Assembly: GCA_047974625.1 (NCBI GenBank)
Contig: JBKECK010000071.1
Location: forward strand, 1-61,665
Direction: 5' to 3'
Length of the DNA: 61,665 nucleotides
DNA from: CADEDH01 sp047974625
GTDB taxonomy: Bacteria; Actinomycetota; Acidimicrobiia; Acidimicrobiales; SZUA-35
Of this stretch, positions 16,998 through 25,219 are shown in pieces. The notes below the pieces were generated by a model. That model worked only from the letters and a program-made list of their open reading frames with translations. It did not search any database and was not told the DNA's origin. The position numbers and the translations under genes were made by a program. The first letter of the stretch is position 1, and the number at the start of each line of letters is the position of its first letter.

Positions 16998-18190
16998 TGC
17001 GGCCGGCCAGGCAACGCCGCACGCCGGTCCCGGGAGCCGCGGGTCGGATCACGGCCACCCTCGGCCGGTTCGGCCTCCGCCGCAAACGGGTGGCGTTCGT
17101 CCTGTCGGGTGGGGGAGCGCTCGGCGCGGTCCAGCTCGGCATGCTGCGGGCCCTGACCGAAGCCGGGATCCGTCCCGACCTGATCGTCGGCTGCTCGGTG
17201 GGGGCCATCAACGGGGCCGCGTTCGCCACCGACCCGTCCCTGCGGGGGGTGACTCGGACCGAACGGATCTGGCAGCGACTGGCCGACGGCGACCCGGCCG
17301 TGATGCCGTCCCGCCGCCTGCCCTTGGCGGTGCTCCTGGCCCGCAAGGGTCGGAGCCTGCACGACCCGTCCCGCCTGGAACAGCTGTTGACCGAGGAACT
17401 CCCCATCCCGTCTATCGAGAAGCTGCGGGTCCCGTTCCAGTGTGTGGCCACCGATCTGCTGACGGCGTCGGAACGGTGGTTCGAGTCGGGTCCCCTCGTC
17501 CCGGCCTTGATGGCCTCGGCCGCCCTCCCCGCCGTGTTCCCGTCGGTCAACGTCGACGGCCGGGAGCTGATCGACGGTGGGGTGCTCAACGAGATCCACA
17601 CCGTCCGGGCCGCCGACCTGGGGGCGACCGAGATCTACGCCCTCCACGTCGGTCACCTGACCGACCGGTCCGTCGAGGTCCAGCGGCCCTTCGACGGGGC
17701 CATGCGGGCCTACTGGACGGCCCGCCGCTACCGGCTCCAGGACGACCTGCAGCGAACCCCCGATGGGGTCACCCTCCACCTGCTCCCGGCCGGAACCATC
17801 CCCCGCCTCCGGTTCGACGACTTCACCCGGTCGGCCGACCTCACCGAGATGGGCTATCAGGAGGCCAGCCGGTATCTGGCCTCCCTCCGGGGCGACGAGA
17901 GCCCCTGGGGCGGTGACCCCTGGGCCGGCCGGGGTTCCGGGCCCGACCCGCGGCCCCCGCAGCGGCGGGACCGCAACCCCGTCGACCGGCCCGGTGCCGA
18001 CGGGCCGGTCACCACCGGGACGGCTCCGGAGCCTGGGGACGGCCCGGCTCCGGAGCCGGCCCCCGAGACCGGGCCGTGCCTACCCGATCGGGACTCCGTC
18101 CCGGAGGCCCGGGAATCGGTGGGGCCCGGTGTCGAGGCCGGGGACGGCACCGTCGGCCGGGATGGCCCACCGGCTGGGACCGGCCGCTGA
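16997..18190 (+). CDS. Patatin-like phospholipase
   Basis: The protein has 397 residues. The patatin domain shows the oxyanion hole SGGGALGAVQLG, the nucleophile motif GCSVG (S67) and the catalytic Asp in DGG (about residue 193), matching bacterial RssA/NTE-like acyl hydrolases. Residues from about 295 on are a low-complexity tail rich in Pro, Gly, Asp and Arg, probably disordered and not part of the catalytic unit. The GTG start shares its first base with the pyk stop, so the pair is likely cotranscribed. The lipid substrate is unknown. Confidence 0.88.
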   Translation: MRPARQRRTPVPGAAGRITATLGRFGLRRKRVAFVLSGGGALGAVQLGMLRALTEAGIRPDLIVGCSVGAINGAAFATDPSLRGVTRTERIWQRLADGDPAVMPSRRLPLAVLLARKGRSLHDPSRLEQLLTEELPIPSIEKLRVPFQCVATDLLTASERWFESGPLVPALMASAALPAVFPSVNVDGRELIDGGVLNEIHTVRAADLGATEIYALHVGHLTDRSVEVQRPFDGAMRAYWTARRYRLQDDLQRTPDGVTLHLLPAGTIPRLRFDDFTRSADLTEMGYQEASRYLASLRGDESPWGGDPWAGRGSGPDPRPPQRRDRNPVDRPGADGPVTTGTAPEPGDGPAPEPAPETGPCLPDRDSVPEARESVGPGVEAGDGTVGRDGPPAGTGR

Positions 18191-18206
18191 GACCCTCCGG
18201 CGCCAC

Positions 18207-18212
18207 TACCCT
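18207..18212 (+). promoter_or_regulatory. -10 box TACCCT, leaderless DUF3151 promoter
   Basis: TACCCT ends 8 nt before the ATG at 18221, with no ribosome site between, fitting a leaderless start. Confidence 0.55.
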
Positions 18213-18220
18213 TCGGTCTC

Positions 18221-18664
18221 ATGAGTGAGCTGAGCCTGGGCCACGGCCTCCCCGAGACCGTCCTCCCCGCCGATCCCGACGCCCTGACCGCGGCCCTCGC
18301 CGCGGCCGCCGGGGCACCACCCGCCGACCGCCGGGGTGCCCTGGCCTCGGTGGTGGCCCGCTGGCCGACGTCGTCGACGGCGTGGGCCGCCCTGGGCGAC
18401 GAATCTCCCGACGTGATCGACGCCTACGCCTGCTACCGGGTCGGGTACCACCGGGGCCTCGATCAGCTCCGCCAGAACGGTTGGCGGGGTTCGGGGTACG
18501 TGCGCTGGCAGCACCCGTCGAACCGGGGGTTCCTCCGCTCCCTGGCTGGTCTCCAGCGCAGTGCCGCCGCCATCGGTGAGGGTGACGAGGCGGAGCGGTG
18601 CGCCACCTTCCTCCTCCAGCTCGACCCGTCCTGGGACGGCAGCCAGCTCGACCAGATCACCTGA
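18221..18664 (+). CDS. DUF3151 family protein
   Basis: The protein has 147 residues. DAYACYRVGYHRGLDQLRQNGW, then GSGYVRWQHPSNRGFLRSL is the hallmark of DUF3151 (given in two parts), a small all-helical family found in actinomycetes and without known function. The length fits the family. It is followed by mobA and RNase D on the same strand with small gaps, but no shared pathway is evident. Confidence 0.88.
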   Translation: MSELSLGHGLPETVLPADPDALTAALAAAAGAPPADRRGALASVVARWPTSSTAWAALGDESPDVIDAYACYRVGYHRGLDQLRQNGWRGSGYVRWQHPSNRGFLRSLAGLQRSAAAIGEGDEAERCATFLLQLDPSWDGSQLDQIT

Positions 18665-18695
18665 CCCCGACCCACCGATGACCGTCGAGGGGCGG

Positions 18696-19328
18696 ATGAC
18701 CGCCGAGAGTCCGGTCCCGCCGGCCCGGGTAGTGGGTGCGGTCCTGTGCGGTGGCCGGTCCCGCCGGTTGGGGCGGGACAAGGCACTGGTGGAGGTGGGC
18801 GGCGTCCCCTTGGCCCTCCGGGTGGCGGGGGCGATGCGGACCGCCGGTGTCGACCCGGTGGTGGCCGTGGGCGGCACCGCCGGTGGCGTGCTGGGGCTGC
18901 CGACGGTAGCCGATCGCCACCCCGACTCCGGCCCCCTGGCCGCCCTGGCCACCGCCCTGTGGTGGGCCCGAACGGGCCTGGTGGTGGTGGCCGCCTGCGA
19001 CCTGGCCCTCCTGACGGGCGACCATGTGGCCGCCCTGGTGGCCGCGGCCGATGCCGGCACCGCCGCTGTGGCCGAGATCGACGGGGTCGTCGAGCCCAGC
19101 CTCGGGTGCTGGCCGGCTGGGGCCCGCTCGGCGGTGGCGGGCGCGGTCGGCCGCGGCCATCGGGCCTGGCGGGACGCCCTGACCGTCGTGGCCCACCGAA
19201 CGGTCACCCTTCCGGCCGAGGCCGGGGTGGATGTAGACACCGAGGACGCGGTGGGGGAGGTCCGCCGTCGGCTCGGTTCCCGGGATCCCGACCCGACGAA
19301 CGAGCCGACCACGCCTCCGTCCTCCTAG
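18696..19328 (+). CDS. mobA: Molybdenum cofactor guanylyltransferase MobA-like
   Basis: The protein has 210 residues. The nucleotidyltransferase loop GAVLCGGRSRRLGRDKALVEVGG, PDSGPLAALATAL and the metal-binding ACDLALL match MobA, which attaches GMP to molybdopterin to give the MGD cofactor. NarG needs bis-MGD, so this enzyme may supply it, although the gene is 10 kb from narI. ATG 18696 follows GAGGGG; another in-frame ATG at 18678 has no ribosome site. A MobA relative acting on another cofactor cannot be excluded. Confidence 0.78.
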   Translation: MTAESPVPPARVVGAVLCGGRSRRLGRDKALVEVGGVPLALRVAGAMRTAGVDPVVAVGGTAGGVLGLPTVADRHPDSGPLAALATALWWARTGLVVVAACDLALLTGDHVAALVAAADAGTAAVAEIDGVVEPSLGCWPAGARSAVAGAVGRGHRAWRDALTVVAHRTVTLPAEAGVDVDTEDAVGEVRRRLGSRDPDPTNEPTTPPSS

Positions 19329-19331
19329 GCT
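19326..19331 (+). promoter_or_regulatory. -10 box TAGGCT, predicted leaderless promoter of the RNase D gene
   Basis: TAGGCT begins in the mobA stop codon and ends 7 nt before ATA 19339. Predicted +1 falls on the ATA, the only plausible translation start on that spacing. Confidence 0.45.
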
Positions 19332-19338
19332 GGGCCCC

Positions 19339-20505
19339 ATAGGACTCCGACTGGTTCAAGACCACCACCAGCTCGACGAGATCGTCTCGTCCGCCGCCGA
19401 GTCGCCCCGATACGCCATCGACACCGAGTTCCACCGGGAACGTACCTACTTCCCCCAGGTGGCCCTGGTGCAGCTGGCCTGGGACGACGAGGTGGAGCTC
19501 ATCGACCCGCTCGCCGTGGACATTGGCGCGCTGGCGACCCTGCTGGAAGGTGACGGACTGTGCGTGCTGCACGCCGGCGTCCAAGACCTCGAGGTCCTCG
19601 AGCTGGCCACCGGGTGCACCCCACGTCACTTGTTCGACACCCAGATCGCCGCCGGCTTCCTCGGGGTGTCCAACGGTTCGTTGGCCTCCCTGCTCGACCG
19701 GTACCTCGGGGTCAGCCTCCCGAAGGCCGACCGTCTGAGCGACTGGCTACGCCGGCCCCTGACCGAAGCCCAGCTCCGCTACGCCGCCTCCGACGTCGAC
19801 CGCCTCCTCGACCTAGCCGACGTGATCGGGGCCGGTCTGGAGCACGAGGGCCGCTCGGACTGGGCCGACAGCGAGTGCTCGCTGCTCCTGGAGCGGCCCC
19901 GTCACCGGCGCCATCCCGAGGACGCCATCAACCGCCTGAAGGAGGCCCGGTCGCTCCGGGGCCCCGCCTACCGCACCGCCGCGTCCATCGCCGCCTGGCG
20001 CGAGCGGCGGGCGGCCGCTCTCGACATGCCCGTCCGCCAGGTCCTACCGGACTTGGCCGTGGTGGCCATCGCCCAGCGAGCCCCCACCAATCCGGCCAAG
20101 CTGATCGAGCTGCGGGGGGTCGAGCAGCGCCATCTCCGCAACGGGGCCGCCCAGGAGATCATCGCCGCGGTCCGGGAGGGCAAGGAATCGACCCGGGAGA
20201 CCGAGCGGCCGCCACGTTCGCCCGAACTGCCCCGCCACCTCCGGCCGGTGATTACCCTGGTGATGGCCTGGATCTCCCAGCTGGCTAGGGACCACCGCCT
20301 GGACCCGGCCCTGCTCGCCACCCGGGCCGACGTCGAGAACCTGCTCCGGGGCGGGACCGACAGCCGGCTCCATCACGGCTGGCGGGCCGACCTGGCCGGG
20401 GCCCCGATCGCCCAGCTGGTGGCCGGCGACGCCGCGGTGGCCTTCGACGGCGACGGCCGGCTCGTCCTCGAACAACGCAGCGGGATCGCGCTCGGATCCT
20501 CTTGA
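19339..20505 (+). CDS. rnd: Ribonuclease D
   Basis: About 388 residues. The 3'-5' exonuclease DEDD motifs are complete: YAIDTEFHRERTYF (Exo I), HAGVQDLEVL (Exo II) and YAASDVDRLLDL (Exo III, Tyr type). An HRDC domain lies in the C-terminal half (around LPDLAVVAIAQRAPTN). It trims tRNA and other RNA 3' ends. The start is odd: after the stop at about 19234 the frame has no ATG, GTG or TTG until GTG 19459, which would delete Exo I. ATA 19339 is chosen because it fits the family N terminus and the predicted +1; CTG 19330 or 19351 are alternatives. Confidence 0.85.
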   Translation: MGLRLVQDHHQLDEIVSSAAESPRYAIDTEFHRERTYFPQVALVQLAWDDEVELIDPLAVDIGALATLLEGDGLCVLHAGVQDLEVLELATGCTPRHLFDTQIAAGFLGVSNGSLASLLDRYLGVSLPKADRLSDWLRRPLTEAQLRYAASDVDRLLDLADVIGAGLEHEGRSDWADSECSLLLERPRHRRHPEDAINRLKEARSLRGPAYRTAASIAAWRERRAAALDMPVRQVLPDLAVVAIAQRAPTNPAKLIELRGVEQRHLRNGAAQEIIAAVREGKESTRETERPPRSPELPRHLRPVITLVMAWISQLARDHRLDPALLATRADVENLLRGGTDSRLHHGWRADLAGAPIAQLVAGDAAVAFDGDGRLVLEQRSGIALGSS

Positions 20506-20707
20506 TGGGGGCCGTTCGGCCTCTGCTACGGGCCATTCGGCCTATCAGCACTGATTTACGGCCGACATCCCTCAGATACCCGACCCAGCGTTCGCCATTC
20601 CGCTTCAAAACGGCGTAGACTGATCTCCTTACGCCAGTGCTGCGGGGCTAGGTGGAACCGCAACAGGACATCACCCCAGCCGACCTCAAGTTGCTCAGGA
20701 GTGTCCC
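20506..20707. promoter_or_regulatory. Promoter and leader region of the 56-residue ORF, with two GGCC-N4-GGCC repeats
   Basis: Just after rnd, GGCCGTTCGGCCT (20510-20522) recurs as GGCCATTCGGCCT (20531-20543), 21 bp apart; each half is itself GGCC-N4-GGCC. Further on, TAGACT at 20616-20621 is a plausible -10 box in a locally AT-richer stretch, giving a leader of about 80 nt before ATG 20708. The leader has complementary GC blocks that could fold, but no known riboswitch is recognised. Confidence 0.4.
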
Positions 20708-20878
20708 ATGAAGAAGGGGCGTCATCGTCGGTATGAAGAGGCGCGAGCTTTGAAGCGCTCAAGGGACGGAGACGATATCGAGTCGTTGATGGAACGACTC
20801 GACGACGACCCCTTCGATCTGCCGACCACATCCGAGGCCAGTCAGGCCTGGGAGGACGACAGCGAGCGGGTGGACTGA
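20708..20878 (+). CDS. Small basic-then-acidic protein, 56 residues, unknown function
   Basis: The reading frame begins MKKGRHRRYEEARALKRS, strongly basic, and turns acidic (DDIESLMERLDDDPFDL, ending DDSERVD). CAGGAG at 20697-20702 gives a well-placed ribosome site, the gene has its own candidate promoter, and a perfect terminator-like hairpin follows its stop by 10 bp. These surroundings support a real gene despite its size. The basic N terminus could contact RNA or the ribosome; that is speculation. No family is recognised. Confidence 0.62.
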   Translation: MKKGRHRRYEEARALKRSRDGDDIESLMERLDDDPFDLPTTSEASQAWEDDSERVD

Positions 20879-20888
20879 TCCCACCCTC

Positions 20889-20913
20889 GTGCCCGGCCCC
20901 AGCGGCCGGGCAC
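20889..20913 (+). terminator. Terminator-like hairpin after the 56-residue ORF
   Basis: A perfect 10-bp stem, GTGCCCGGCC (20889-20898) with GGCCGGGCAC (20904-20913), has a 5-nt loop and starts 10 bp after the stop. No U-run follows. Confidence 0.65.
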
Positions 20914-21064
20914 GGGCGATGGTGAACACCGGCCGCGGCCAATCTCCCGACAATCCCACGAGACTGCGGACCAGCCGCCGGGTGCCCCTCCGGCCCCGGT
21001 GGCTGGGCGCGTCTCACCACTGGTCGGTCCGGTCCTGAACCACTCCGAGCTCGATCCCTGCCGA

Positions 21065-22774
21065 TCAGCGGGGATCGGTGCTCTCCGAGGCCTCGGTCTC
21101 GTCCAGGATGTCGTTCAGTTTGACGATCTCCGACTCACGGACGAGGCCCACGAAACCGCCCCGGCCGTCGGTCACCGGAAGCACGTCGGTGTTGGCCCTC
21201 GACATGGCCGCCACCGCGTCACGCAGCGCCCACGCCGGCAGGGCCACCGGCCCCGAACCGTCCATGATGGCGGTCACCGGGGTCTCGTCCCAGCGTTCCC
21301 GGTCCACGTCGGAGGCGGAGTCCACCGAACACAGCCCGAGGTACCGGTTGCCGTCCACCACCGGCACCACTGCCTGGCGGCGGCCGAGGGCGTGCACCCA
21401 CACGAACTCGTTGACCGATGCGTCGGGGGGCACGGTCATCACGTCGGTCTCCAGGGCGGCCGACAACGGGAGGGCGAGACGGCTCTCCAGGCCGCCGAGG
21501 CGCTCCTCCTTCTGGGCCACCGATACCGACGACGAACCGGCCACCAGCTGGGAGAACGCGGCGGCGATCAGGGCCGGAACCACGGCGCTGCCCCGGGAGG
21601 ACTCGGCCACGAACATCACCGCGGCGATCGGGGTGCGGTAGCCGGCGGCCAGGAACGCGGCCAGACCCAGCACCGGCCACAGCCGCGGGTCCTCGAGCCG
21701 GCCGCCCCCCAGACCGACGAAATCGAGGCCGTCACCGACGATCTTGCCCAACAGCACCCCCTGGACGGCCAACGGGATGAACAGGCCGCCGACCCCGCCG
21801 GCGGCCACCGTGGTGAGGGTGGCCACGGCCCGGAGGAAGAACATGGCGATCAGGATCCGGGTGGAGGTGTTGGTGGTGATCATCCACTGGATCACCGCGT
21901 TGCCGGGCCCGAGGGTGAGGGGCTCGTCCACCAGTGTCTGGGCGATCAGGGCCACCGCACTGAGGGTGAGCCCGCCCACCACGGCCAGGGCCAGGGGGTT
22001 GTGGTCGTGGGAGACGTCCTTGGCCCGGCGAACGAACCAGGCGAACGTCCGTCCGCCGAACCCGGCCAGGATGCCGAGCACCACCGCCCCGACGAGCTCA
22101 CCGGAACCGAGCTGGTGGTCGGTGGCGTATCCCACCGCCGTGCCGGTGACCGTGAACGGCATGGCCACGAAGGTCAGGTAGCTGACCGCGGCGGCGATCA
22201 GCGAAGGCAGCAGGGCGTGGTGGGCGACATCGTCGCGGTAGGGGGATTCGAGGGCGAACACCACCCCGGTGGCCGGGGTCTGGAACACGGCGGCCACCCC
22301 GGCGGCGGCCCCGGCGGTCAGGAGCTGCTGGGCCGCCCCCCGGCCCAGTCGCCGTTCGAGCGGCTCGTACACGAAGTGGCCGATGGCCGAACCCATGTAG
22401 ATCGACGGGCCTTCGAGCCCGAGGGCACCGCCGGAACCGATGGTGGCCACACCGGCCAGCATCTTGGCCGGGACCTGCTGGAGCTTGTAGGTCGGCCGGC
22501 GGCTGTGGAACTGGGTGACGTACTCCTCCGAGGTGGCGTTGGAGGCCCCCTGGCCGACGGTGCGCAACAACAGCCAGGCCAGGACGAGGCCGACCACGGG
22601 GGCCAAGGCCTGGGCGGCGAGGGGCAGCTTCTGCACATGGTGCAGGACAACCTCGATGGTCAGGTACTCGAAGACCGAGACGAGCAGACCTGTGATGAGA
22701 CCAACCGCAGCAGAGGCCAGGAGCACCTTGGAGCTGACCGCTTCGGGGACCAGCATCCTGACCTTGGCCAACAT
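21065..22774 (-). CDS. ClC family anion channel/transporter with CBS domain pair
   Basis: The protein has 569 residues: about ten to twelve membrane helices (residues 15-430) followed by two CBS domains (430-560), which usually sense adenine nucleotides. Landmarks are GSGGALGLEGPS, which keeps the gating Glu of the GREGP motif, and AAGGVGGLFIP. The GSGIPE selectivity segment of the standard chloride antiporters is replaced by GQGASNATSEEYV. GAAGGAGATGCCACCGCA precedes the ATG. It is expected in the cytoplasmic membrane, moving chloride or another anion. Confidence 0.9.
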   Translation of the reverse strand: MLAKVRMLVPEAVSSKVLLASAAVGLITGLLVSVFEYLTIEVVLHHVQKLPLAAQALAPVVGLVLAWLLLRTVGQGASNATSEEYVTQFHSRRPTYKLQQVPAKMLAGVATIGSGGALGLEGPSIYMGSAIGHFVYEPLERRLGRGAAQQLLTAGAAAGVAAVFQTPATGVVFALESPYRDDVAHHALLPSLIAAAVSYLTFVAMPFTVTGTAVGYATDHQLGSGELVGAVVLGILAGFGGRTFAWFVRRAKDVSHDHNPLALAVVGGLTLSAVALIAQTLVDEPLTLGPGNAVIQWMITTNTSTRILIAMFFLRAVATLTTVAAGGVGGLFIPLAVQGVLLGKIVGDGLDFVGLGGGRLEDPRLWPVLGLAAFLAAGYRTPIAAVMFVAESSRGSAVVPALIAAAFSQLVAGSSSVSVAQKEERLGGLESRLALPLSAALETDVMTVPPDASVNEFVWVHALGRRQAVVPVVDGNRYLGLCSVDSASDVDRERWDETPVTAIMDGSGPVALPAWALRDAVAAMSRANTDVLPVTDGRGGFVGLVRESEIVKLNDILDETEASESTDPR

Positions 22775-22985
22775 TGCGGTGGCATCTCCTTCTCGCTCGT
22801 CCTGTCGCGCCGATGCAGACCGTCGGAACGGGCGTCGGGGCCGGCGCTCGTCCGATTGGGTGCCGCCATCCCATCGCCCCGGACCGGGTCCGCGTGAGGA
22901 ATCGCTCGTTGCAGCATGCCGGATCCCCCGCTCCGCACCGACCCGTGGGCGGTATCGCCCAGGAATCGGTGGGATAGGGGCCCGA

Positions 22986-23711
22986 TCATTCCGGTCCGAT
23001 CACCACCGCAACCCCCGGATCGGTGTCACCGGCCATGGCGACGATCTCCTCCACCAGCCGGTCGTAAACGGCGCGGCCGCACAGTTCGATCAGCTCGTCG
23101 CGGGCGGTGAGGTACACCGGGCTGGTGCCCACGTGGGCGGTCGGCTCCTCGGTGCACCACCAACCGAAGTCCTCGCCGCCGGGGCCCCAGTCCCGCCGCT
23201 GCCAGGCCCGCACCAGATTGGTCTCGTAGCCGTACTCGTCGGTGTGGATGTCGAGCCGGATCGGGACCTGCCAGCACACCGCCGGCTTCCAGTCGATCGG
23301 GCGTTCACCCCGGGCCAGGGCGCCGAGGTGCAGGGCACATCCCGCCCCCCCGGGGAACCCGGCCGGGTTGAGGAACACACAGGCCCCGTCGACCATCCGA
23401 GTGATCCGGTCCTTGCCCTGCTGCTTGATCGGGCCACCCCGCTTCCGGGCCCAGGCCCGGTGGGCCCACTCGTCGGCCTCCAACCGTTCGGCCTGGGCGG
23501 CCACGGCGCGACGGTCGTCGCCGTCCACCAGATGGGCGCCGTGGGTGCAGCAGCCGAGGGTGCCGGTGGGGTCCGGCTCCGGTTCGATCGACGGGCAGCC
23601 CTGCCCGTAGACACAGCGGTAGTTGGACCGCAGGAAGACCAGGTCGAACAGCCAGGTGGCCCCGCCTTCGTCGACCTGCAGCCACTGGTGAGGTGCGGGA
23701 CCCGATGTCAC
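22986..23711 (-). CDS. Cysteine-rich protein of unknown function
   Basis: The protein has 241 residues. Cysteines are grouped: CVYGQGC, LGCCTHGAH, GACVFLN, GAGCALH and AVCWQV. This resembles the Cys-cluster proteins thought to bind zinc or iron (YkgJ/DUF3109-like), but I cannot name the family with certainty. GTG 23711 is chosen because a TATCCT box lies 7 nt upstream (leaderless layout); no ATG start fits, and the longer frame to 23837 runs over the start of the divergent gene. Confidence 0.7.
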   Translation of the reverse strand: MTSGPAPHQWLQVDEGGATWLFDLVFLRSNYRCVYGQGCPSIEPEPDPTGTLGCCTHGAHLVDGDDRRAVAAQAERLEADEWAHRAWARKRGGPIKQQGKDRITRMVDGACVFLNPAGFPGGAGCALHLGALARGERPIDWKPAVCWQVPIRLDIHTDEYGYETNLVRAWQRRDWGPGGEDFGWWCTEEPTAHVGTSPVYLTARDELIELCGRAVYDRLVEEIVAMAGDTDPGVAVVIGPE

Positions 23712-23718
23712 GGCCGGG

Positions 23719-23724
23719 AGGATA
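23719..23724 (-). promoter_or_regulatory. -10 box TATCCT, leaderless promoter of the Cys-rich gene
   Basis: On the minus strand TATCCT ends 7 nt before the GTG at 23711. This decides the start of a frame that has no ATG. Confidence 0.55.
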
Positions 23725-23808
23725 CCGTACGTTCGGGGCCCGGGGCGGACGACGTCAGGGGACGACGTCGGGAGCGGGACCGGGCCGCCGCGAGGCAGGA
23801 GGCCGTCC

Positions 23809-24021
23809 ATGACTACCGACGAACTAGACCCCGGCACCCTCGGGCGCCTGGAGCGCCTGGCCGATCAGCTCGACCGCGTCTCCGAGGACCTGGGGGACCT
23901 GTCGATGACGCTCCTGCGCGACGCGCTCGACGCCGGGGCCACCCGCCGGCCCGACGTCGACCGCACCCTGGCCCAGGCCCGTCGCGCCGTCGACCAGGCG
24001 GCGGGCCTGCTCCGGCCCTGA
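23809..24021 (+). CDS. Small helical protein of unknown function, 70 residues
   Basis: The sequence is almost entirely helical with heptad-like spacing (LGRLERLADQLDRVSEDLGDL, then LRDALDAGATRRPDVDRTL), so a coiled-coil or three-helix bundle is likely. AGGAGG lies ahead of the ATG at normal distance, supporting translation. It is divergent from the Cys-rich gene and converges on the LOG-family gene. No family is recognised. Confidence 0.6.
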   Translation: MTTDELDPGTLGRLERLADQLDRVSEDLGDLSMTLLRDALDAGATRRPDVDRTLAQARRAVDQAAGLLRP

Positions 24022-24058
24022 CCCCCGCCCCGGGGGGAGCGGCCCGGAGCCGGCCCGC

Positions 24059-25183
24059 TCAGCGGTCGTCGTCGCCGTTGCCGGTGGTCTCGGGGTCCGG
24101 GGCGATGTCGTGCACGAACCCGTCGACCACCCCAGGACTGTCACTGCCGAGTTCGTTGATCCGTCGAATCATGGCCACCAGGCGGGCGTAGGAGCGATGG
24201 TCGAACCGGAAGCCGAGCCGGGGCAGCTCCACCACGTCGTCATCGCGCTGCTCAGCCGAGGTGGTCTCGATCCGCTCGATCGGCCCCGAGGTGACAATGT
24301 CGGCGAACTCGTCGTTGAGGGTGGCCAGGGCCCGGTCGGTGACCGGCCGACGGAGCCGGATCACCAGACGACGGCCCACGAACCGGATCGAGTGGTAGCA
24401 CCGGTAGAAGTCCGACACATAGTCGGCGGCCTCCGCCGCGTCGTGGGTGTGGAGAAACAGTCCCATGTCGGCCGGGCTGATCATCCCGTCGTCGAGCAGC
24501 TCGCTTTCGACGAACCGCTGCCAGGAGTCCCAGTAGGTGGAGCCCTCGTGGTCGATGAGGACCACCGGGGCCGGGAACGACTTCCCGGTCTGGATCAGGG
24601 TCAACAGCTCGAACGCCTCGTCGAGGGTGCCGAAGCCGCCGGGGAAGACGACGAAGGCGTCGGACTCCTTCATGAAGGTGAGCTTGCGGGTGAAGAAGTA
24701 CTTGAAGGTGGCCAGCTTCCGGGTGTCGGAGAACAGGGTGGAGGCCTGCTGCTCGAAGGGCAGTGAGATGTTGACCCCGAACGCCGAGTCAGGGCCGGAT
24801 CCCTCGATCCCCGCCGTCATGATCCCCGGGCCGGCCCCGGTGATCGTCATCCATCCCCGCTCGGTCATCGTCTCGGCGAAGGTTCGGGCCAGGTCGTAGT
24901 CGGGAGTGTCAGGCTTGGTCCGGGCCGAACCGAAGATCGTCACCTTGGCCCGCTGCTCGTAGGGAGAGAAGACATCCCAGGCGTTGAGGATCTCGACCAG
25001 GGTCTGGTTGGCGATCTTCAGGTCGAGTCTGCTCAGGTTGGCCACGTCCATGTCCAGCGAGGTGACCACCATCGACCGGACCAGATCGTCGTTGGCGTCG
25101 TTGCCGACGAGCGACAGGATCTTGGTGATGGCCAAGTCGACCCGTTCGTCACCGAACGTGGACCGTGAGCGGGGGATGGGCAT
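24059..25183 (-). CDS. LOG family protein (TIGR00730-like, Rossmann fold)
   Basis: The protein has 374 residues, longer than the ~190 of minimal LOG cytokinin-activating enzymes. The core signatures FGSARTKPD, TGAGPGIM and PGGFGTLDE (phosphoribose-binding and catalytic Glu) are intact. Extra helical regions of about 75 residues before and 100 after the core mark the long bacterial branch, whose members may be nucleotide 5'-monophosphate phosphoribohydrolases. It starts 36 bp after fbiC on the same strand, suggesting cotranscription with hxlR and fbiC. No recognised link to F420 biosynthesis. Confidence 0.87.
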   Translation of the reverse strand: MPIPRSRSTFGDERVDLAITKILSLVGNDANDDLVRSMVVTSLDMDVANLSRLDLKIANQTLVEILNAWDVFSPYEQRAKVTIFGSARTKPDTPDYDLARTFAETMTERGWMTITGAGPGIMTAGIEGSGPDSAFGVNISLPFEQQASTLFSDTRKLATFKYFFTRKLTFMKESDAFVVFPGGFGTLDEAFELLTLIQTGKSFPAPVVLIDHEGSTYWDSWQRFVESELLDDGMISPADMGLFLHTHDAAEAADYVSDFYRCYHSIRFVGRRLVIRLRRPVTDRALATLNDEFADIVTSGPIERIETTSAEQRDDDVVELPRLGFRFDHRSYARLVAMIRRINELGSDSPGVVDGFVHDIAPDPETTGNGDDDR

Positions 25184-25219
25184 GCCGGGCGACTCCGTTC
25201 GGGATCGCCGGCCGCCGGA

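Noticed and set aside
20999..22897. A 632-codon plus-strand frame
   Set aside because: It is antisense to the ClC gene, dominated by Gly/His/Gln, and carries no domain.
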